From assembly GCF_963576545.1 (NCBI RefSeq), contig NC_083648.1, positions 25,995,373 through 26,059,372 on the forward strand: DNA of 64,000 bases, read 5' to 3'. Positions within the stretch are counted from its first letter, which is position 1; the number at the start of each line of letters is the position of its first letter. Below, piece after piece: positions 40,056 through 64,000 of this stretch. The DNA comes from Limanda limanda. Lineage: Eukaryota; Chordata; Actinopteri; Pleuronectiformes; Pleuronectidae. The position numbers and the translations under genes are program-made. The notes beneath the pieces are model-generated. The model did no database searches, was not told where the DNA came from, and worked only from the letters and a program-made list of their open reading frames with translations.

Positions 40056-40876
40056 TACACAAACGTATGTGTACTTTAGATCATGCTGCGTTGTTTTTCT
40101 TTTTTAATGCAATATGTTAATTTAGAAAATGTTTTCTTCCAACTATGTGGTCACATATGTATAAGATAATGTGATTTTTGCTCATAGTGTTTCAACACTA
40201 GATATAAGAACTGTGAGGAATTAATGAAGTGGTAACAACAGGATCTGTCCATGGTGCTGAAAAGTTTGGTGCCTTACGACTTAACGCTGCTTAACTTCAT
40301 CTCATCTCTTTGATTCAAATGGGAAGCTGGATATTAACATGCATACTGAGAGCAGAATCTTTTCTTCGTTAGAAGATTGTTAGAGGAGGTGTCTAACACG
40401 ATGCAAACAGGCAGAGAAAGGGAGAGAGGAAGGCAGATAGAAATGGGAGGATGATGTCATAGTTTCCAGTCTGTGCCACAGAAGAGGCAGATGGCTGCAG
40501 CCTTCCACCTTTTCCTTCGCTCCTGTTTCCAACTCGAATCCCAGCATCAGCCTCAGCATCAGGACTCTTCGAGGGCAAATGGTGACAGACCGCAGAAGCA
40601 GAAGCTTATTAGATTGACCGGCGGAAACAAAGCGTTAGCTGCATGTGAGTGGATCATGAGCCGAAGAAGTCCAATGAAGACGTGATATGATATAGGCTTC
40701 CTTTTTGTCCGTATGTTGTATTATGAGCAGTCGGCAGTGTAGAGGAGCTAGTCCTGCCCAGAGAGAGGAGGAGGAGAGACGCGCAGAAGGGTGTCGACGG
40801 AGAGAGGCAGGGGTAGCGGACACAGGAGGGGAGGACCAGAGTCAAAATAATACAGTAATAGTATAAGCTTCCAATA
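40056..40876 (+). promoter_or_regulatory. xkr4: Region upstream of xkr4 start codon (presumed promoter and 5' UTR)
   Basis: From about 40480 the sequence becomes G/C- and purine-rich and continues without an obvious intron to the ATG. No clear TATA box was seen. The transcription start cannot be located from sequence alone. Confidence 0.4.
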
Positions 40877-55247
<14,371 letters not shown>

Positions 55248-58200
55248 CTGAACCTGCTCTGAGAACCTGTACAGGGGTGCAGCATCATATATCACATTTA
55301 AAGCAGCAGAAACTGTGGCAATAAATATTTGTTACTACCAATTATGTCACTTTTCATCCCCGATTTCCCCATTCTTTGGCATCAGCACCCAACCTGGAGT
55401 ATTTCACTTTGGGAAAAACCTACAAGACGCAAATGCACTGTTTAGTTAAGTTTGGAAAAGTTAGGGATAAAGTAAACATGTGTTCATGTCATTCCACATG
55501 GGCTTGAAGACATCACATATTCCTGTTAATGGCATCTGAATTACACATCAATGTCTCTAATGCAATGAGGAAAGAAAACAGTCCCTCATTCATCATCAGT
55601 AGAAAACTGTCATATCTGTCTTAACGTGTTGGTGTCCTTCTGTTTGTTCCCATAGCGGCTGCATTTGCGTAGGTATTTCCATCAGTATCTACACAGTTAT
55701 GCTTACTACTCCTGTCCTAGTGCCAAAAAGATTCATTGAAAATGTCCTCCAGCTTCTGAGGATGTGGAACATCTTAGAGCTGGCTGGGTATTCCAAAATG
55801 TGTCCCTCTGGCCTTGATATTTCATTCATCTTGGAAAGGTTTGGTCTACACTGGAAGCAGGTCAGATGGAAAGCGAACAGCTGGAAGACAGTGGTCAAAG
55901 TAGCACTTATACTCAGTCAGTGTGGTCTGTCTGGATAAAATCGTCACAAGGACAGGGAGTGAGAAAGAATAAGTGAAAGTTGGACAGACACAGGCTCGTG
56001 GGTTTTCTCACACAATGCCAAGAAAAAAAATCTTCCTGGCAGCTCAACTCAGCTACTGTATAAGTGGAGCCACATAACCCTGGCTGTACAATGAAACTGA
56101 TTTTTACTTGTCTGTGGAGAATGCAGATGTACTGCAGAAGAAATGAAAAAGAGATGACAAGAGGGGATGAACTGGAAATGAGTCAACAATGGAGGAGAAA
56201 AGAGAAAAAAGACAAGCAGCCGTCCCAGCCAAACTAAATCAACCACCAGGATGTACAGTAGTGATACAACATGCAACATTTATAGAGATGGTGTAAATGG
56301 TACTGAAACCAATGTGATTCTGTATTTTAATGCGTGTGTGGTGTTGAAAGAGCAGCAGATCAGAGGGACCTGTGGTTGATCAGTGAAGTTACACCCTGAC
56401 ATGTGGTCTGTGAGGGTTGTTTTTGTTTCTTTGATTGACACGTCACCTCCTGGGGAAGTGGCTCCTGTTTTTTCCTCAGTTGATTCAGATTTTAACATAC
56501 ACACCAATCCACAAACCGTCACACAGCAAGGTGCTGGTAGTGTCCACTGGCTAGAGGCACAAATGCTAGTAAAGTGGTGCCATGAAAGCTTAACTCTGGA
56601 CCGTCATACCATATCTTATGGTCCTGGAAGGGTGAGGGATGAACTCTAGACAGTTTCATAGTCAGTGCTGTAACTGCTCGCCAGAAGATATGTAAATGAC
56701 ACAGCACACCTCTTTCTGACTTCTTAGTTATGATTTTTGTCACTTTTCTTCTTTTTCTCACAAAGAACCTTTCCAGCTAATTTCTTGTAGGAGCCATGAG
56801 ATTAATACACTAGATTTGGATACCACTATTGGAAAGAGAGATGAGGGCATGTATTTATAAAATACTCTTAATGAGTGGGATTACAATAGGAATATTAATC
56901 AACTTGTCCTAATCAGCTGTCATTCTAAGTTTGTTTGTGTTTTCAACATTCTTCCCATAATGTTTACAAAGTTAATGAGCACCTTAGTAACCGAAATGTC
57001 TGGGCTACATCAGAACAACCATGGTATGGAAGTACTGATCACAGCATGACATGTGACACTTGATGATGACACAACGCTAAAAGCCTGACAGAAATTACCC
57101 CATACTGACATTTGTTTACAGCCCATTGAACCAGTGGTGGTGCTGAAAATGTAAGTATTTCCTTTGTGATTGTGTGGGACTAAAGATTGGGTCCTCCCAA
57201 TTAGTTTTGAAAGATACATTTTTATGTTTCAGAAAATATTGGAAAATTTCTGAATGACTGGTGGCATTCAAGCAAGGATCAGGGAGTTGCCAAAATAATC
57301 CTCTAAGGAGGATGCCCATACTTTACTGTCCTTAATGTCCAACCCCAGGGCCCACTAATACTACTAGTCATATTGACCTGGTGCACGCTGTTCATGTATG
57401 AAAACCAAACCTTTGAACATCCTAGGTGATCTGAATCAGAGTAAATGGAGCACTGCACCATATACACTACACCCCATTTCCTACTTTCACACCCAACTGC
57501 TCGTTTTCAGGGAATGCTGGGAAGCCAGAGGCAATCCATGACTATATCATCAAGGCAATGCAATTTAGACGGTAACAGTGTTTTTTAAAATTTTAAATGT
57601 CTGCACAAATTAAAGTTCCAGGTATGTCTTTTGTGTTTTGTTATGTCACAAGTACAATGCTCTTTTTTTCTAAGGATGGTAAGAGAAGAGATAAGCACAA
57701 AACAAGTCAGTGGGATAATCATGGCACAATACTGTCAACCTTCTCATCCTGCTTCACCAAACAGCCCCAGGCTTACTGCTCTCATCTTACCTCATGGTCT
57801 TATATGTCTGTCTATGTGGTTGAAATTATAAAGATTTAAATACATTCATCATTTAAGATTTTGGTTCTAAAAAACAGGCAAATTAATAATTTGGTAATTA
57901 AAGTATATACCTTATGTAGCACACAGAGGTAGAATGTGCTCTAATGATCCAGTGCCCTGAAAAAGACTAGTATATTTCAGGTTTTAGTTGTGTTTCGTCC
58001 ATCAAATAGAAATGTAGTTTTTATAATAAATATGTTGCGTTGGTGCTGGCATAAGGAAAATTTTGTATCTTAAATGATTTGGAGATTTTTGTGCTGAAGA
58101 GCAAATCTGTTCTTTTCAGCCAGGCATACTTTTAAAGACCACAGAGTACAATTGTATGTTTCAGCTAATTTAGTATTCATGAGATTTTAAGTTTACTATT

Positions 58201-59217
58201 ATTACTGTGTGAGGGATAAAACTTCTCTGATGGCAGGTCAGAAGGTTATTATCAATTATTGTCATGGACGTAGATTTTGCTTCAAATGTTTTCTAAACTC
58301 GTTATGATTCAATGATAAACTGCGCTTTCAGAGTTGGATCTGTTTTTTGTCTGAGAAATGAAACTGTAAACACCTGTCAAACAGAATATTCATTAATCAG
58401 CCTCAAAGACACAGTCACAGTGGAGCTGTTGGACCTTAAACTTTCTGTTCTATTCCTGCAGTTTCAGTGTAGAACTATCCAAAGACTTCATAAAAACCAG
58501 AGCTGTGACCAGATCGTTTCAGTTAAAAGCTTACTCTGCACTCTGAGCTAACAGCTAATTGAATAAGCAAAAAAGCTCTCACTAATTTTGGGTCATTCTA
58601 CCTCCTGCCTGTGTGCGCACATCACTTAAACCCATATATGTCACAATAACTTTACATCCAATAATTTTGCAAACCTTGCTGCTTTGTATTAAAAACATTT
58701 TAATGTAATTTTGCAGCTGCATCTCAAAAGAAGTATAATCGAAATTAATTATTGTGAAAATAGCATAATTATTGTTAATGTAGAGCAGACCTTTCATATT
58801 CATCTTCTCCTAAACTGCAATGCTTCCTGTTTCATACTGTATCAAAATGATTGGAAACCAATGGAGTCTGTTAGTAAAATACATCCAAAACTCAAGGACA
58901 ACATACATCAGAAAATGGTCACAAAGCTGTAAGCCTTAAAATGATGTGTAGACAGCACATTATATGGTTCATTAAGCTGCTCAACGTCTCATTAGTTTAT
59001 TTTATCATGAGTTTGAGTGTCTTATTCTTTCAGTTGAAACAGTTTGGATATGGAATCATGAGTCACAAAACTTATGCAAATTATGTTTCGGCTTTATTTA
59101 TTTGATTTGTTGCCACCACCCAAATGTTGAATCGATTGTTTGTATAAGTGTACATGCCATGGGCTTTAATGCTTAAGGACTTTGTGGTTAATGGCTGAAC
59201 TAACAACAACACTATTC

Positions 59218-59267
59218 TTGCCTTTTACTTAAGATGAACGTTTTGGTTCATCTTAAGTAAAAGGCAA
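59218..59267. repeat. Perfect 22-bp hairpin, 6-nt loop
   Basis: The arm at 59218-59239 (TTGCCTTTTACTTAAGATGA then AC) and its exact reverse complement at 59246-59267 enclose GTTTTG. There are no mismatches. Confidence 0.95.
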
Positions 59268-60703
59268 ACTTCAAATTTCCACATTTGAATGAACTGTTAT
59301 TGGTCAGGTTGCATTGTAGGTACATGGGTTTTTGTTAGCTTTGTTTTGCTGTAGTAGGAAAAGCACAGGTTTCAGGATGGCACAATACTGTTAGAATTAG
59401 AGGATAGTGCACACTGCGTGAGACTGCATTTTGAACAGTACTGCAGGAGCTCATGTTCAACCCTACTACTTACACTCTGCCTTTATTTCCCCCTTACTTT
59501 CTCCACACATAAATTATATCTTATGCTCATTTTGAATTTTTTTAATATACAATTACGTTTGACGTGATTTTCTGTATATCCTTGAAATAACAGGAGGCCT
59601 AGAACACAAGACTAATACCAGGGTCTATTAGAGGTCGGCCATGGAATAACAGCAGAGGTTCTCATTGCCATTTAGTTAACGTATTAGCAGTATTTTTAAC
59701 CAATCACAGGATTTAACTTGATCAATGTTTTATGGGCTAAAATGCAGGAGTAACTGGACCAAATCATCATGGTCTATGGGAAGATGTGGATATTAAAACC
59801 TCTTGTCTATAACCTGATATGTGTAGATGCAGCCTTATATTATTTAAATGGAACATCAATGCCTTTTATGAAAGTTTATTTACAGTGTCTCCCAAATCCA
59901 TTGTAGCCTTTGTAAACTCATCACCATATTGTGAACTGATACTGAACACAAAGCTACCTCAGTTTGTTTTAATGGACAGAACCCTCCTCCCTTTCATCAG
60001 CAATATATTTTCTCCTGTAACACAGATGACACTATTGACCCAAGAAAACTCAATAAGACTAAATACCCAGAATTAAATGGAAAAGTCCATTAAATTATAT
60101 CCACCATACCTCCGAACACAGCATTGACACACAAAGGAGCTAAAATGTATTGAGAAATGGAAAGCTTATTTTCAGTTTCACCAGATTCAACATGCATCTC
60201 CCATTTTTATTTGTAATTGAATAATACACTGTTTTAATAATGTGCAGATGATCATGACAAGGGTCATTTCCATCCCATTAATTAGTCTTAAATCATCCAT
60301 TTATTTTCATTATGGCAGTCATTTTTATATTTTTTTAAACGTTAGTTAATTATACATCCTACCCAACCATGGCAGCACTACACTTACATGTATATTTTTA
60401 ATGCATCTGGCCTTTGGATGAAATATTTGTTACATAAACGTATTACTTATTGAAAAGAACCACAGCGGAAAGAGGAGTTTGGTTTGTCTTCAGCTTCTTT
60501 ATACCAGGCACTCATATGCTAAAAAACTCCTTTCCTCACTCTGGTCATAACTCTTGTTAGCTGCTTTCTATGTTTAGTTTGCCTTAAAGAGAATATATTT
60601 CTATTTTTATCATTTTTTCAGCCTCATCACAAAAGCAGTTTAGGCTGTACTGAAAGCACAGCTTGGTTATCAGAGAGGAAGCGAGTGTGTGAGAGACAGA
60701 GAG

Positions 60704-60726
60704 AGTGTGTGTGTGTGTGTGTGTGT
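60704..60726 (+). repeat. GT microsatellite
   Basis: Short GT run following GAGAGACAGAGAGA. Confidence 0.9.
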
Positions 60727-62379
60727 TTCTTCTTTAACTATTCAATAGCATAACATGTCAACAGCTGTTTCTGTGCTTGTACTAGGACTCAGTCATTGTC
60801 CATCCTACCAGCATACAACACTTATATTTCTTAGTCCTGCAATCACAGTAAAAGTTATCCACAAATTCTCACCTCAACTAAATGTTTTGGATCATTGTAC
60901 TGAAATTAAGTTAATGTAGGAAGTTACATTTTAGCCCAACACCAGATATATTCTACAAACATTAGGCATATGATAATATATTTTAACATTGTAAAAGCCA
61001 TACACACGGTCTTAATCAAGATTTGAATTGACGTCATGATCCAAAGTCGTAGTGCCACATCCAAAACAACTGAGTGAAACTGGGAAGCCAGTGAGGGATC
61101 ATTTACTAAATGCTGCACCTCTTCTGGTTAGTGGGGCAGCCCATATGGGGTGGGGTGAGGGCTCCTACTGAAAATCTAACTTATATCCCCTCCAATAACA
61201 GTTGAGCCTACCTCAGCCAAACATTTTTAATGGCCCATGTTTAGGAAGATCAGAAAACCATCATATGGATAATTTTTGGAATGGTTGTTTTTTTGTCATA
61301 CAGCAGTCATGTAGTTTTTTTATGTGAGCCCTAAGACTCTAGCTGTTTTCACCAGCTGTAATGGATCAAAGCTCTGATGTAGGTCTGGGCCTAGTTAATC
61401 ACAAAGAAAAGACTAGAAAGCTCAGCTAACTGCTGTCAATCAAGAGAGAAGTATTGTATTTCCTGTGGATGGTGGAGATGTGTCCAGCAGCCATAGTTCT
61501 GATGAGATCATTCAGCCTTAGTACAAGCATAGTATACAGCAGGTGAATAATAGCAAGATTCCAGTCACACTTGTATAATCATTCTGTACAGATGTCTGTT
61601 TAGAGATTTGGTTGAACATGGAGCACCACAGATAGTGAACTGATCAACGTAAAAGCTCATCTGTAAATAAATTTATGCAAAGTGTACATGTTAAAAAAAG
61701 GACATTCTTCTCCTTTTGAGTTCTGTCTGTGAAGGGTGTCTTTAGAAGTTTCATGCAACCACAATGGCTGTAACTATGACTATAAAAAAAATCATAAATG
61801 TGGTGTACGTGGTGTATTAAAAAAGATACAAATGTTCAAGACAAATAATGGTCTTTAAAGTAAGTTGCATTGTGTGATGAGTTCAATGGAGAAAAAGTAC
61901 ATTTTAATGTAAAAATAAATCAAGAGTGATAATCCTGATCAAAATAACATTTTTGTATATATGGGATTTTTGTAAATTTTTATTTGAATCTAATGCAACA
62001 CAAGCTACCAAATTAATTTAATAAAGTACACTGTGGTCATTTTTCTGGCATCCAGTTTGTTCATTTGTTCTTTATGTAATCAAACATTGTGTCTTGACAG
62101 ACAGGATGTCTCTAAATCCGCCCCAAAAGATCTGAGGGTGGACACGATCTAAATTTAGGGGATCAAGAAAAGCGGCAGATGTGCATTCAGCGCATTCATA
62201 AGTGTTTACTCAAAATGGGATGACTGCCACAGCAAAGATCCAGGAAGGACACCAGCTCAACAGGCCTCAGTGATTCTCTCATGAACCCCTCCAGCCTGAT
62301 TCAGGATCCTGGTGCTTATTGCTCCTATTCCTCCTGAACTCAAGCAAGCACCCAAACACACATACAAGCTTTATCAAAA

Positions 62380-62700
62380 AGGAACTTTTTAAGTCTAACC
62401 TTCAATGTAGAGATTGTGTCTCCCTTCTGAACCCAAAGCGGGAGCTGGTTTCACAACAGAGGAGCCAAAGGCTGTACCTCCCCTTCTACTCTCACAGACT
62501 GTAGGAACAACAAGATAGGCTGTTGGGGAGCAAAGTTATCTACAGGGATAATACCATGTATGAGCTCTTTAATAAATGATGTAGCTAATTATTAGGGGCT
62601 TTGAGTGTAAAGAGCAGGATTTTCTATTCCAAAATTTACAAGGAGCCAAATCAGAAGAGGCTACGACAGGAGTCATATGACAGTAGACAAGACTAATATG
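62380..62700 (+). repeat. Interspersed fish repeat (AGGAGCCAAAGGCTGTACCTCC...)
   Basis: GGAGCTGGTTTCACAACAGA, GCTGTACCTCCCCTTCTACT, GAGCAGGATTTTCTATTCCA and CAAGGAGCCAAATCAGAAGA follow the order of a common fish interspersed repeat. It is possibly the distal part of the type seen at 8675-8860. Open frames across it have no independent meaning. Confidence 0.55.
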
Positions 62701-63067
62701 TCTTCATTTAATTTGATATTTGGACACGCGATACGTTTAATATTATTACAATTTGAATACCACCAGTACTCTGTAGCAGTGGTGACCATGGGACTTATCA
62801 ACGTGATGTTGTTAATCACAACAACAGGGCGTTCACAGCAAGAGCGTGTTCATAAATACGGCAAATGACAGCATATTCTCCAGTTCAGGTTATTATGTAA
62901 TTAAATAAAGTTTTGAAAAACAAATTGTACCGAACAAAATCTCAGGTTTGGTGACCTTGCATTAATAAAGTAGCTGAGATATTGAAATGATATCCATTAC
63001 AGACCTGATACAAATAGAAAATTATATCTATTTTATGACATTCATTGAAATTAGTTAAATTAAATAC
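62701..63067. other. Nothing recognised
   Basis: A/T-rich sequence downstream of the presumed xkr4 3' end. Confidence 0.35.
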
Positions 63068-63572
63068 ACTGCTGAAAAAAATTACCCGAAAACATCTGTG
63101 CATTCTCCTGATGATTCAGCAGATGGTGTCCTGGGGATCTCCTCCCAGACCTGGATCAGGGCATCAGTGAACTCAAGCACAGTCTGTGGCAGGACTTGGC
63201 GGTGTCAGATACACTTATACCTAACGTCCCATAGTTGCTCAATTGGATTTAGGTCAGGGGAACGTGAGGGCCAGTCAATAGCATTATTGCCTTCGTCATG
63301 CTGGATGATGATACAGGCAGCATAATGTTCACCACGGCGTCTTCATCTCTTTTAAGGTCTTGAGCATAGACTGTTTATAAAAAAGAGCATGACCTTCGAT
63401 GTAACAGCAGGCCTCCTGGTATCTCCTCCATGCTCTTGATACAGCAAACCTTCTTGTGACCATACGTATGCGTTTGTGCTTCCTCAATGGACATATTGTT
63501 ATAAGTGAAGTTGAACTGACTTGGAGTTATACTGTGATGATTATGTCTTGCCTTAATATTTTTGAGCAGTCC
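63068..63572 (-). mobile_element. Tc1-derived non-autonomous element
   Basis: The ends ACTGCTGAAAAAAATTA (left) and, read inward, ACTGCTCAAAAATATTAAGG (right) are inverted repeats. The interior keeps scraps of a minus-strand Tc1-type transposase region (CTAACGTCCCATAGTTGCTC, GGATTTAGGTCAGGGGAACG, CAGGCAGCATAATGTTCACC, ATCTCCTCCATGCTCTTGAT). It is related to 37912-39062. Confidence 0.75.
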
Positions 63573-64000
63573 ATATAGCCTCTACATAGACAAAAACCTG
63601 ACAGAATAATCAGATCAGATCTCCGTCTGCAGGGGCAGACAGGACTGACGTGAAAGAAGAAATTAAATCAAACTGTATGACAATGTGACATCAAGTGTCA
63701 CTGGACAGACGAATGGGATGTGATGGAAATTTCACAACTGGCAAATTGGGTGGGAGATGCACATACAGTACCCACCTTTGTGTCATTCCCAACTATTTTC
63801 AGTTTTAAGCCATCAAACAGCTTGATCTGATGCACAATCAAAAAAAACTGAAATCGAGATAAAAGAATATAGCAAGAGAATTACCAGCAGAAAGGAGTTC
63901 ACATTAAACAAAAAATAATAAAATAGATTTATTAACAGGTTCATCTGAATCTCAATATTTAAAAGTGCAACATTTAAATAATATATTGACATATAAATTG
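63573..64000. other. Nothing recognised
   Basis: A/T-rich sequence to the window end without recognisable features. Confidence 0.35.

Larger units (their letters stand above)
55248..62045 (+). other. xkr4: Presumed long xkr4 3' UTR
   Basis: After the stop, about 6.8 kb contains no recognisable SINE, LINE or DNA-transposon body, unlike the rest of the window. Candidate poly(A) signals AATAAA lie at 55320-55325, near 58025, near 61668 and at 62020-62025. The last sits in a typical A/T-rich terminator context just before repeats resume. Human XKR4 mRNA is known for a very long 3' UTR. Transcription is inferred. Confidence 0.5.

Noticed and set aside
61138..61200. Possible extra exon after xkr4
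   Set aside because: No splice-site pair with an open frame matching a known protein was found in 55.3-62 kb.

Overview
This window is nuclear DNA from a ray-finned fish, most likely a percomorph teleost. It has split genes with GT-AG introns, many fish-type interspersed repeats (tRNA-derived SINEs, several non-LTR retrotransposon families, Tc1/mariner, hAT-like and Harbinger-like elements) and long GT/CA and GA microsatellites. Two protein-coding genes are supported, both on the + strand.

Left part (1-12.5 kb): the last five coding exons of rnf31 (HOIP, the catalytic E3 of the linear-ubiquitin assembly complex). They encode the C-terminal linear-ubiquitin-chain-determining domain, and the rest of the gene lies upstream of the window. 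The exons are short (49-166 nt) and phase-matched. They add up to 157 codons plus a stop. The 7.9-kb intron before the penultimate exon is filled with repeat debris.

Middle (12.5-40.4 kb): an intergenic transposon landfill. It holds a TIR element with 17-bp perfect ends, a CR1/L2-like LINE split by hAT-like material, and a small 18S/ITS1 rDNA-like scrap. A Tc1 element has a second TIR element lodged at the start of its transposase. A nearly intact L1-type LINE with a perfect 15-bp target-site duplication carries a 2.46-kb unclassified insertion inside ORF2, flanked by an 8-bp duplication. Several MITEs and SINEs follow.

Right part (40.4-62 kb): the complete coding region of xkr4 (XK-related protein 4, a caspase-activated phospholipid scramblase). 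It is 616 codons in four exons (695, 200, 355 and 601 nt). The last intron splits what I remember as one terminal exon in mammals. The small second exon sits between a long GT tract upstream and a CA tract downstream. After the stop codon there is about 6.8 kb almost without recognisable transposons, ending near an AATAAA. This is consistent with a very long 3' UTR, as known for mammalian XKR4. The final 2 kb are repeats again, including a Tc1-derived fragment.

The two genes have no known shared pathway. They lie on different human chromosomes, so their closeness here is a matter of fish synteny. I found no bacterial-type system, CRISPR array, tRNA gene or intact rRNA gene. The most unusual things are gene-structure features (extra xkr4 intron, repeat-flanked splice sites), nested transposons and a few perfect hairpins.
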